A DNA stretch of 10,160 nucleotides from Actinomycetota bacterium (GTDB lineage Bacteria > Actinomycetota > Acidimicrobiia > Acidimicrobiales > Microtrichaceae). Below, one piece after another: positions 1-5,945 of the stretch. The translations under genes and the position numbers were made by a program. The stretch lies in assembly GCA_005777415.1 (NCBI GenBank), contig SXMI01000102.1, positions 1 to 10,160 of the forward strand, read 5' to 3'. The notes below the pieces were generated by a model. It made no database searches. It saw only the letters and a program-made list of their open reading frames with translations, and was not told the DNA's origin. Each line of letters starts with the position of its first letter. Position 1 is the stretch's first letter.

Positions 1-434
1 CGATCGTCGTCGAGCTCACCGAGGGGGCGCTCGTCTCGGCACCGGAACAGGCCGCCGGCCGGCTCGCCCACCTCCGGCGGCTCGGGATCAGGGTTGCGCT
101 GGACGACTTCGGGACCGGGTACTCCTCGCTCTCACACCTCCTGCGCTTCCCGGTCGACATCGTGAAGATCGACCGGTCCTTCGTGGCGGAGCTGACCCCC
201 GAACAGGGCCGCAACAGCGTCGCAGCGGCGACCTGTCAGCTGGCGGAGACTCTCGGCCTGGACGTGGTGGCCGAGGGCATCGAGGAGCGGCAGCAGGCCG
301 AGATCCTGGCCGGACTCGGCGTCCGGCACGCCCAGGGCTATCTCTTCTCGCGTCCGGTTCCGGTGGATGTCGCGATGGAGCAGGGGGAGTTCGTCGAGCT
401 GAGCTCGGCTCTGCGCCCGGACGTACCCGGCTGA
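1..434 (+). CDS. EAL-domain cyclic-di-GMP phosphodiesterase, C-terminal part
   Basis: This is the last ~143 residues of an EAL domain; the reading frame is open from base 3 to the TGA at 432-434, and the start lies outside the window. EAL domains hydrolyse cyclic di-GMP to pGpG using two metal ions. Visible signatures in order are ELTE (about base 15), DDFGTGYSSL (about 105-135), KIDRSF (about 165), VVAEGIEE (about 265-290) and QGYLFSRP (about 333-356). The metal- and substrate-binding Glu, the Asp pair, the Lys, the late Glu and the Gln are all present, so the visible part looks catalytically competent; the EAL motif itself is upstream. In actinobacteria such domains often follow GGDEF, PAS or membrane modules, which cannot be judged here. 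The internal GTG at 162 is not a start. A convergent esterase gene ends 40 bp downstream. Confidence 0.95.
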   Translation, partial: IVVELTEGALVSAPEQAAGRLAHLRRLGIRVALDDFGTGYSSLSHLLRFPVDIVKIDRSFVAELTPEQGRNSVAAATCQLAETLGLDVVAEGIEERQQAEILAGLGVRHAQGYLFSRPVPVDVAMEQGEFVELSSALRPDVPG

Positions 435-462
435 GATCGGCGAGCCGGTTCCCGGAGCCGTC

Positions 463-476
463 GACGGGGCCCCGTC
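463..476. repeat. 14-bp perfect palindrome between convergent genes
   Basis: GACGGGGCCCCGTC reads the same on both strands and covers the stop codon of the esterase gene (475-477). As RNA it could fold as a 5-bp GC-rich stem with a GGCC loop. A second palindrome, CCGTCGACGG (458-467), overlaps it. The position between two convergent stop codons fits a bidirectional transcription terminator, but no T-tract follows on either strand, so this role is an inference. Confidence 0.35.
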
Positions 477-1587
477 AGACGTCCTGACGCGGGTGGTCCC
501 GGAAGAACTCCCAACTCGTCGTCGTGGCGTCGATCGACATGGTGGTCCGTCCCACGACCTGCTCGAGCGAGCGTGAGACATCGCTGCCGGGCCAGGAGTG
601 CCCACCGCCCTCGATGACGAGGAACTCCACGTCCGCACCGGCCGGGCACCGGTAGGAGCGGCGGAGCACGTCGCTGCCGGCCCGGCTGTCCTCGGGGGTG
701 GCCTCGCACCCGTTGCGGGCGGCCCAGCCCCGCACCGCCGCCGGGGTACCCGGTCCGTCCAGGTCGGCGGTCGTCCCGGGTGGGATGGTCGGAGTGCCAC
801 CCTGCAGTGCGACACCGAGCTCGCCGACGCCGCCGTTGAACAGGAGGATCGCGTCGTCCGTGCCGTGGTAGGCCAGCACGGGCACCGGTCGATCCGGGGA
901 GCAGCCGGGCGGGTCGGCGAGTCCGGCCACGGCCGCGATCGATGCGATGCGATCGCTGAGCGTGCAGGCGAGAGCGCTGCTGAGGAGGGCGCCGTTGGAC
1001 AGGCCGGTGGCGTGGATCCGACGGAGGTCGATGCAGGTGGTGGCCGCGATCTCGTCGATGAGCGCCTCGACGACGGCGACGTCGCGGTTCGTCCCATCGG
1101 CGGCGATCCCCCACGAGACCGGGTTGCCGGAACCGTTGGGGACGGCCAAGGCGAACCCCTCGGACTGGGCGAGCGCCGCGAACCCGGACATGGCTCCGTG
1201 GAACTCGGCGCCCTCGGCGAGGCCGTGGAAGTCCAACACGAGCGGCATCGGAGCGGCGCCGGGGCTGTGCGCGGGTGCGGTCCAGAGGTACCAGCGGTCC
1301 TCGCCCGCGACGTCGATCGTCCGTCGGTCGTCGAGCGCAGCCGGGGTCGCCCCGGCGGAACAGCCCGGCGACGGCTCGGCTGCCACCTCGACTGCTGCGG
1401 CCCCCGGGTCGGGTGCGGCCGGCACGGAGTTCGTCGGTGCAGCCGAGGGGTCCGGCGGTTCCGCGCTGTCCGTGCCTGATCCGCCACCACACGCAGCGAC
1501 GACGCCCAGGGCGACGGCCGCCAGGACCGCACTCCACGCCCGAGAGGCCGACCGGCTGCGGCTGGGGTGCTGCTCGGGAATCGGCAC
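475..1587 (-). CDS. Secreted LpqC/PHB-depolymerase-family esterase, lipoprotein
   Basis: A 370-residue alpha/beta-hydrolase of the Esterase_PHB/LpqC type, which includes polyhydroxybutyrate depolymerases and feruloyl or acetyl-xylan esterases. The chosen GTG start (complement of 1585-1587) has GGAG six bases upstream and gives a lipoprotein signal: Arg-rich start, hydrophobic stretch at residues 18-32, then the lipobox VAAC with Cys33. A Pro/Ala/Ser-rich linker (about 37-75) follows. Oxyanion-region DFHG is at 119-122, the nucleophile elbow GLSNG has Ser197, HGTDD (241-245) carries the acid, and GGGHSWPG has His330. The ending WEFFRDHP is typical of the family. Six Cys after the lipid anchor (76, 185, 208, 229, 294, 314) suggest disulfides and export. 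Expected location: outer face of the membrane. Substrate is not determinable. A second GTG at 1597-1599 is a possible but worse-spaced start. It is divergent from the PhoD-like gene. Confidence 0.9.
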   Translation of the reverse strand: MPIPEQHPSRSRSASRAWSAVLAAVALGVVAACGGGSGTDSAEPPDPSAAPTNSVPAAPDPGAAAVEVAAEPSPGCSAGATPAALDDRRTIDVAGEDRWYLWTAPAHSPGAAPMPLVLDFHGLAEGAEFHGAMSGFAALAQSEGFALAVPNGSGNPVSWGIAADGTNRDVAVVEALIDEIAATTCIDLRRIHATGLSNGALLSSALACTLSDRIASIAAVAGLADPPGCSPDRPVPVLAYHGTDDAILLFNGGVGELGVALQGGTPTIPPGTTADLDGPGTPAAVRGWAARNGCEATPEDSRAGSDVLRRSYRCPAGADVEFLVIEGGGHSWPGSDVSRSLEQVVGRTTMSIDATTTSWEFFRDHPRQDV

Positions 1588-1664
1588 GTCGTGCTCCACG
1601 GGGCGATGCCGGCTCCTGGAGTCGATGGCCGGGCGACCGACAGCGTGGCACACTCGCAGCACGG

Positions 1665-1687
1665 CACGGCGACGAGGGGTCGCCGTG
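1665..1687. promoter_or_regulatory. Perfect 9-bp inverted repeat between esterase and PhoD-like genes
   Basis: CACGGCGAC, a five-base spacer GAGGG, then GTCGCCGTG: a perfect dyad of 23 bp in the 120-bp divergent region (1588-1707). It lies 20 bp before the PhoD-like start and 78 bp before the esterase start. The form fits an operator for a dimeric regulator, or a hairpin in the leader of the PhoD-like mRNA just ahead of its ribosome binding site (GGGAGG, 1695-1700). I do not recognise it as a known box. No convincing -10/-35 pair was found in the spacer on either strand; CAGCGT at 1641-1646 is only a weak -10 candidate on +. Confidence 0.5.
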
Positions 1688-1694
1688 GCGGTGC

Positions 1695-1700
1695 GGGAGG
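1695..1700 (+). promoter_or_regulatory. Ribosome binding site fixing the PhoD-like start
   Basis: GGGAGG lies seven bases before the GTG at 1708. The frame stays open upstream to 1567, but that extension is low-complexity, reads through the inverted repeat, and would put the Tat signal deep inside the protein. This Shine-Dalgarno sequence therefore decides the start. Confidence 0.75.
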
Positions 1701-1707
1701 TCGGGTC

Positions 1708-3339
1708 GTGGCGGTCAGGAACGATGGGACACCGGGTGTCGCACCCGGACGAGGGATCACCAGGCGGGACCTGCTGACGGCGCTCGGGTTCGCCTCCGGG
1801 GCGGCCGTGGTCGTGAGCGGCTGCGTGGTGCCCGCTCCGGCACCGACATCTCCGGGCCCACCGCCCGGTCTGCCCGAGCCGGGCGTGTTCCCCGACGGAG
1901 TCGCCTCGGGTGATCCGCTGCCGGGCGGATCGACCATCTGGACCCGGGTCCTGCCCGGCCCGGGCGAGGACGCCGTGCCGTTGATGTGGGTCGTCGCCGA
2001 GGACGAGGCCTGCACCTCGACCGTCGCCGGCGGGCTCGCCGTCGCCACGGCGGACTCGGGCCACACCGTGACCGTGCCGGTGGCCGATCTGCCGGCCGAC
2101 CGGTGGCTGTACTACCGGTTCGAGACGACGGGCGACGGAGCGGGGGCCAGCCGGGTGGGCCGGCTCCGGACCGCTCCGGCGTCCGGATCCAGTCCGGACC
2201 GCCTCCGGTTCGCCTTCGGTTCCTGTCAGCAGATCACCACCACCTGGTTCAACGCCCACCGGTCGCTGTGTGATGAGCCGGACCTGGACTTCTTCATGCA
2301 CCTGGGTGACTACGTCTACGTCAGCGACACCGGCACCCAGACCGTGCAGGACTACCGCGACGTGTACCGCCGGTGGCGTCGCGAGCCGTTCCTGCGGGAC
2401 CTGCACGCCCACCTGCCCGTCGTCGCCATGTGGGACGACGGCGAGTTCTACAACGGCGTCGACGGCGCCGGCCCGCCGGCCCGTCTCGAGGCGGCGAAGC
2501 AGGCGTGGTTCGAGAACTTCCCGCAGGTGGACCCGGGGGACCGGCAGCTCTACCGGGCCCTGGAGTGGGGCGACCTGGTCGACCTGCCGGTGATCGACGT
2601 CCGGTCCTACCGGGACCCGGCGATCGACGACCCGGTGCACCTGGGTGCGAGCGGCATGGACGATCCGGCCCGGACGACGTTGGGTGCGACGCAGCTCGCG
2701 TGGCTGAAGGGGGTCCTGGGCGGGTCGTCGGCCCGCTGGCGGATGGTGGGCAATCCGTACAACATCAACCCGTGGCGGCTCGTCAACCTGGAGTTCCTGC
2801 GCTTCTTCCGGCCGGACCTGCCCCGGGAGCCCGGCGTGTACGCGCCGAACGAGGCCTGGGACGACTACATGGCCGAGCGCCGCGACCTGTTGCAGTTCCT
2901 CGATGACGAACAGGTGCAGGACACGATCTTCTGCAGCGGCCACACGCACATCCACCTGACCACGGAACTGAAGCCGGACGTGGACCGGCCCGGGTCGCCG
3001 GTGGTCGCCTACGACTTCTGCACCGGTTCGCTCACGACGGACCCCGACCCGAGGAACTACCTCGAGGACCTTCCCCGGGATGCCGCCGAGGAGGTGCTGC
3101 GGATCGCCGAGCGCTGGGTCCTGACCCAGAACGCCCCGATGCTCCGGTACATGAACCTCGTCGACCAGGGGTACACGATCGTGGACGCGAACCCCGAGGA
3201 GGTGGTGGTGACCACCCGGCTCATCGACACCTACGACCCCGACGCACAGGCCTACGACGCCGCCCGCTACCGGATCCTGCCGGGGGCCCGGCGGCTCGAG
3301 GAACTGCCCTGCGAACGGCCGCGCGGTTCGTCCAACTGA
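1708..3339 (+). CDS. PhoD-family alkaline phosphatase/phosphodiesterase, Tat lipoprotein
   Basis: A 543-residue PhoD-family metallophosphoesterase, expected to release phosphate from organic phosphoesters outside the cell. The N-terminus has a twin-arginine signal (TRRDLL, Arg19-Arg20), a hydrophobic stretch, and a lipobox VSGC with Cys39, so Tat export of a folded metalloenzyme and lipid anchoring are likely. The family N-domain follows (GVASGDPLPGGSTIWTR). The catalytic domain shows FGSCQQ (Cys173), HLGDYVY (Asp201, Tyr204), WDDGEF (242-247) and SGHTHIH (His412, 414, 416). The Cys, Asp and Tyr match the Fe-binding residues known in Bacillus subtilis PhoD. Two things differ from the usual family pattern: the common WDDHE motif has Gly245 in place of His, and the late motif is GHTH, as in ordinary metallophosphoesterases, rather than GDVH. 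Distant PhoD-like specificity is therefore possible. It converges with the glycosyltransferase gene, 16 bp between stops. Confidence 0.9.
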   Translation: MAVRNDGTPGVAPGRGITRRDLLTALGFASGAAVVVSGCVVPAPAPTSPGPPPGLPEPGVFPDGVASGDPLPGGSTIWTRVLPGPGEDAVPLMWVVAEDEACTSTVAGGLAVATADSGHTVTVPVADLPADRWLYYRFETTGDGAGASRVGRLRTAPASGSSPDRLRFAFGSCQQITTTWFNAHRSLCDEPDLDFFMHLGDYVYVSDTGTQTVQDYRDVYRRWRREPFLRDLHAHLPVVAMWDDGEFYNGVDGAGPPARLEAAKQAWFENFPQVDPGDRQLYRALEWGDLVDLPVIDVRSYRDPAIDDPVHLGASGMDDPARTTLGATQLAWLKGVLGGSSARWRMVGNPYNINPWRLVNLEFLRFFRPDLPREPGVYAPNEAWDDYMAERRDLLQFLDDEQVQDTIFCSGHTHIHLTTELKPDVDRPGSPVVAYDFCTGSLTTDPDPRNYLEDLPRDAAEEVLRIAERWVLTQNAPMLRYMNLVDQGYTIVDANPEEVVVTTRLIDTYDPDAQAYDAARYRILPGARRLEELPCERPRGSSN

Positions 3340-3355
3340 GCGGCTCGGATCGCCG

Positions 3356-4585
3356 TCAACGGTTCCGACGCCGCCACAGGTAGGTCGTGTTCAGGTACCA
3401 GTTCACGATCAGCGCGACGACCGCTCCGATCAGGTTGTGCAAGGTCCTGGCGCCGGCCTCGCCCAGCACCGACAGCAGCAGACCGATGTTCTGCAGGTAG
3501 GTGAACACGCCCACGTGGACGAGCGTCCCGACGATCGTCATGCCGACGAAGACGCCGAAGGCCGGCAGCAGCTTCCAGCCGGAGTAGCGCTGCTCCCAGA
3601 AGGTGAACTCGTTGTTGAGCACGAACACGACGATCGTGGAGACCGCCACGCTCAGCACGAACGAGCCGTAGATGGGGTCGAGCGCCTCGTTCAGGCCCGT
3701 GGTGAACTGCGGGACGCCGGCGGCCTCGGCGACGGAGAACACGACCGAGTTGACGACCAGCCCGACCAGGCCCACCAGGACGTAGAGCAGGAACGCCGGG
3801 TCGACCTGGCGCCCCAGCCGGAGCTCGGCGACGGCGAGCAGGTAGGACCGGATGACCGAGCGGTTGAGCTTGGTCTCGCCGTGGACCCGATTGCGGAACT
3901 CGTAGGGGACCTCGAGGACCCGCAGGTCCCGGTCACGCCCGATGAACTCGAGCAGGATCTTGAAACCCCGCGGGTTGATCCCGGCCGCCCCGCGCTCGTA
4001 GGCGGAGCGCGTCAGGGCGAAGTAGCCGCTCATGGGGTCGCTCACGCTGACCCGCAGGACGACCCGGGCGATGAACGTGGCCACCCAGCTGACCAGCCGG
4101 CGGGAGGCGGCCCAGTCGCCGTAGCCACCGCCCTCGGTCGCTCGGGAGCCGACCACCACATCGGCCCGGCCGTCGTCGAGAGCGGCCACCATCTCGGGCA
4201 GGATCGCCGGATCGTGCTGGAGGTCGGCGTCGCTCACGGCCAGGACCCGGCCCCGGGCCACCGACATCCCGTCGAGCACCGCCGTGGACAGGCCGTGGTC
4301 GTGGAAGCGGCGGACCACCCGCACCGAGGGGTCGGCCTCGCCGAGTCGTTCGGCGATCTCCCAGGTGCCGTCCGGGCTGTCGTCGTCGGCGACGATGATC
4401 TCGTGGGGTAACCCGGCGAGTGACTCCTGCAGGGCGGCCACGAGGAGCGGCAGGTTCTCGGCCTCGTTGAACGTCGGTGTCACCACCGACAGCACGGGTG
4501 CTCCGGAGGCGGTGGGGAACTCGTCCTGCATCGCCGCCGGATCGTACCGGCGTCCGGGCGTTCGTTCGCGGAGCGTGGTCGGCAT
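3356..4585 (-). CDS. GT2 polyprenyl-phosphate mannose synthase-like glycosyltransferase fused to GtrA
   Basis: A 409-residue two-part membrane protein. Residues ~30-255 are a GT-A family-2 glycosyltransferase of the dolichyl/polyprenyl-phosphate mannose synthase type: TPTFNEAEN (36-44), ADDDSPDGT (66-74), metal-binding DAD (119-121), DPMSGYF (183-189) and the acceptor-side FRNRVHGETKL (230-240). Residues ~265-400 are a GtrA domain with four predicted membrane helices (about 265-289, 307-323, 341-365, 382-398) and the typical NNEFTF loop (324-329). Such fusions transfer a sugar from GDP-mannose or a similar donor to a lipid phosphate at the inner membrane face; the GtrA part is thought to anchor or help flip the product. 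The start is ATG at 4585-4583: AGGAG lies seven bases upstream. A later ATG (complement of 4529-4531) lacks a binding site. Donor identity is inferred, not seen. Confidence 0.9.
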   Translation of the reverse strand: MPTTLRERTPGRRYDPAAMQDEFPTASGAPVLSVVTPTFNEAENLPLLVAALQESLAGLPHEIIVADDDSPDGTWEIAERLGEADPSVRVVRRFHDHGLSTAVLDGMSVARGRVLAVSDADLQHDPAILPEMVAALDDGRADVVVGSRATEGGGYGDWAASRRLVSWVATFIARVVLRVSVSDPMSGYFALTRSAYERGAAGINPRGFKILLEFIGRDRDLRVLEVPYEFRNRVHGETKLNRSVIRSYLLAVAELRLGRQVDPAFLLYVLVGLVGLVVNSVVFSVAEAAGVPQFTTGLNEALDPIYGSFVLSVAVSTIVVFVLNNEFTFWEQRYSGWKLLPAFGVFVGMTIVGTLVHVGVFTYLQNIGLLLSVLGEAGARTLHNLIGAVVALIVNWYLNTTYLWRRRNR

Positions 4586-4592
4586 CACGGCG

Positions 4593-4597
4593 CTCCT
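4593..4597 (-). promoter_or_regulatory. Ribosome binding site of the GT2-GtrA gene, overlapping the SRAP promoter
   Basis: AGGAG on the minus strand sits seven bases before the ATG at 4585, so it should be part of the GT2 mRNA. It overlaps by one base the TAGGCT element proposed as the -10 of the divergent SRAP gene. The GT2 transcript must therefore start at or beyond 4598, most likely inside the SRAP coding region. Confidence 0.7.
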
Positions 4598-4602
4598 AGG
4601 CT
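4597..4602 (+). promoter_or_regulatory. -10-like element of the SRAP gene, leaderless start likely
   Basis: TAGGCT fits the actinobacterial TANNNT -10 pattern and ends seven bases before the GTG at 4610, where transcription would begin at about the first base of the start codon. There is no good Shine-Dalgarno before this GTG. The same arrangement is seen at two other genes in the window. No clear -35 was found. Confidence 0.5.
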
Positions 4603-4609
4603 GGGCGGT

Positions 4610-5371
4610 GTGTGCGGCCGATTCGTCTCCACCAGCCCGCCGTCGGTGCTCGCCGCGTACTTCGATGCCGCCACGATCGACGAGGCCGTGGCCGGATCGG
4701 CCCCCAACACGAACACCGCCCCCGGCACCGGGGTCTCCGTGCTCCGTTCCGCCCCGGAGGGCCGACGCCTGGAGCGGTTCCGCTGGGGCCTGGTCCCGTC
4801 CTGGGCCAAGGACCCCTCGATCGGGAACCGGATGATCAACGCCCGGAGCGAGACCGCCCAGTCGAAGCCCTCGTTCCGGCGTGCTGCGGCCTCCCGTCGC
4901 TGCATCGTTCCCGCCGACGGCTTCTACGAGTGGTTCCGGGTCCCCGGCGCTCGAGCCCGCCAGCCCTACCTGATCCACCGACCTGATGACGAGCCCTACG
5001 CCTTCGCCGGCCTGTGGGAGCAGTGGCGGCCGCCCGCCGCCGAGGGGGTCGAGCCGATCGGGCCCGACGAGGTGCTGCGGACGGTGACGCTGCTCACCAC
5101 GAGCGCCAACAGCGCCATGGGTGCGATCCACGACCGGATGCCGGTGCTGCTCGCTCCCGGGGACTGGGACGAGTGGCTGGCCCCGGAGCGTCTGGCGGAG
5201 GGCCGGTTCGAGCAGCTCTGCGTCCCGGCGCCCGACTCCCTCACGGTGCTCCGCCCGGTGTCGACCGAGGTGAACGACGCCCGGCACAAGGGCGAGCACC
5301 TGCTCGATCCGGTCGAGCCGATCGACGGCGCGCCGCCCGGCACCGACGGCGCGGCGCCCGTCCCGGGCTGA
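4610..5371 (+). CDS. SRAP-domain abasic-site crosslinking protein (HMCES/YedK family)
   Basis: A 253-residue SOS-response-associated peptidase (SRAP) protein. Family members bind abasic sites in single-stranded DNA and form a thiazolidine crosslink through the N-terminal Cys, shielding the lesion at replication forks. The sequence starts Met-Cys-Gly-Arg, so Cys2 becomes N-terminal after Met removal; this fixes the GTG at 4610 as the start. Other family marks are NTAPG (35-39), RWGLVPSWA (58-66), INARSET (76-82), the catalytic-type Glu107 in GFYEW, and His174 in AIHDRMPVLL. All residues expected for activity are present. The length is slightly above the ~220 of E. coli YedK; the extra part is a Pro/Ala/Gly-rich tail whose last codons run into a 21-bp tandem repeat. 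It is divergent from the GT2 gene with 24 bp between starts. No LexA box was recognised nearby. Confidence 0.95.
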   Translation: MCGRFVSTSPPSVLAAYFDAATIDEAVAGSAPNTNTAPGTGVSVLRSAPEGRRLERFRWGLVPSWAKDPSIGNRMINARSETAQSKPSFRRAAASRRCIVPADGFYEWFRVPGARARQPYLIHRPDDEPYAFAGLWEQWRPPAAEGVEPIGPDEVLRTVTLLTTSANSAMGAIHDRMPVLLAPGDWDEWLAPERLAEGRFEQLCVPAPDSLTVLRPVSTEVNDARHKGEHLLDPVEPIDGAPPGTDGAAPVPG

Positions 5372-5443
5372 GCCGGTTCCGTCCCGGGCCGAGCCGGTTC
5401 CGTCCGGGGCCGTGCCGGTTCCGTCCCGGGCCGAGCAGGGTCC
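5360..5443. repeat. Four tandem copies of a 21-bp GC-rich repeat
   Basis: Four head-to-tail units of 21 bp at 5360-5380, 5381-5401, 5402-5422 and 5423-5443. Each unit is GTCCCGGGCY followed by GAGCCGGTTCC; unit 2 differs from unit 1 by one base, and units 3 and 4 differ from the consensus by two each. The first unit contains the SRAP stop codon (5369-5371) and the last ends seven bases before the HIT stop codon, so the array fills the 78-bp convergent gap. It carries CCCGGG palindromes in most units. Being a multiple of three, it is read as heptapeptides on the minus strand, but no gene is credible there. It may be neutral slippage DNA or may act in termination. Confidence 0.85.
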
Positions 5444-5449
5444 GCCGGC

Positions 5450-5902
5450 TCACCCAGCGGGTACGGACCCGCCATCTCCCAGTTCCCGCAGTGCTGCCCG
5501 GACCCGGTCGGCGGAGCGATCGAGTTCGTCGGCCGCGGTCGAGGGATTGGCGAGCGAGAAGTCGAGCTGGCGCTCGTCGTCGATCGGGATGAGGTGGACG
5601 TGGCAGTGGGGCACCTCCATCCCGGCGATGATCGACCCGACCCGGGTGGGCTCGAACGCCAGTTGGAGGGCGCGCCCGAGCAGGTGCTGCACCTCGCACA
5701 CCCGGAGCCAGGTCCCGGGATCCAGGTCGGTCCAGCGGTCGACCTGGGCCACCGGCACCACCAGCACGTGACCCGGTCGGATCGGGGCGATCGTCAGGAA
5801 CGCCACCACGTCGTCCTCGCGCCAGACGAACCGGCCGGGGAGCTCGCCCCGGATGATCCTCGTGAAGATCGTCGGTTCGTCGGTCACCTCAGCGTCGTCC
5901 AC
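5450..5902 (-). CDS. HIT-family nucleotide hydrolase
   Basis: A 150-residue histidine-triad protein. HIT enzymes hydrolyse or transfer nucleotides from phosphoramidates and dinucleotides (AMP-lysine, Ap4A-like substrates) through a nucleotidyl-His intermediate. The triad HCHVHLIP occupies 99-106, with His101 the expected nucleophile. The N-terminal family pattern is present (TIFTRIIRGELP, 11-22; RPGHVLVVP, 42-50). The zinc-binding Cys found early in many HINT proteins (IFCRI) is replaced by Thr14, so this branch probably lacks that zinc site. The start is GTG at 5902-5900; no Shine-Dalgarno precedes it, and a weak CAAGCT element six bases upstream leaves a leaderless start possible. It converges with SRAP and is divergent from the phosphatidyltransferase gene across 43 bp. 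The substrate cannot be assigned. Confidence 0.93.
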   Translation of the reverse strand: MDDAEVTDEPTIFTRIIRGELPGRFVWREDDVVAFLTIAPIRPGHVLVVPVAQVDRWTDLDPGTWLRVCEVQHLLGRALQLAFEPTRVGSIIAGMEVPHCHVHLIPIDDERQLDFSLANPSTAADELDRSADRVRAALRELGDGGSVPAG

Positions 5903-5911
5903 GGCTTCAGC

Positions 5912-5939
5912 TTGGCAGATCCGGCCACCGACCTAGAGT
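5912..5939 (+). promoter_or_regulatory. Promoter of the phosphatidyltransferase gene
   Basis: TTGGCA (5912-5917), a 16-bp spacer, then TAGAGT (5934-5939). The -35 matches five of six bases of TTGACA and the -10 fits TANNNT. The -10 ends six bases before the ATG at 5946, so the mRNA would start near the A of the start codon; no Shine-Dalgarno is evident. This is the best-formed promoter in the window. Confidence 0.65.
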
Positions 5940-5945
5940 GCCCCC

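Noticed and set aside
1567..1707. Earlier start for the PhoD-like protein at 1567
   Set aside because: It would add 47 low-complexity residues ahead of the Tat signal and overlap the esterase start; the GTG at 1708 has a strong ribosome binding site.
132..2066. Long minus-strand frame crossing the EAL, esterase and PhoD-like genes
   Set aside because: Pro/Ser/Arg-rich low-complexity translation overlapping three well-supported genes in other frames.
1588..2955. Upstream extension of the esterase frame on the minus strand
   Set aside because: The frame stays open for 456 codons beyond the chosen start but runs antisense to the PhoD-like gene. The lipoprotein signal and a well-spaced ribosome binding site fix the start at 1587.
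3340..3355. Terminator between the convergent PhoD-like and GT2 genes
   Set aside because: Only 16 bp lie between the stops, and no stable stem or T-tract is visible there.
3437..4411. Plus-strand open frame antisense to the GT2-GtrA gene
   Set aside because: His/Asp/Glu-rich shadow translation without domains; the minus strand gives complete GT2 and GtrA motifs.
4586..5299. Upstream extension of the GT2 frame to 5299
   Set aside because: It lies fully antisense to the SRAP gene, and the AGGAG ribosome binding site marks the ATG at 4585.
5360..5443. CRISPR array
   Set aside because: The units are directly adjacent with no spacers and there are no cas genes.
5241..5699. Arg-rich minus-strand frame that includes the tandem repeat as heptapeptides
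   Set aside because: It overlaps the HIT and SRAP genes, has no start signal and consists of repeat-driven low-complexity sequence.
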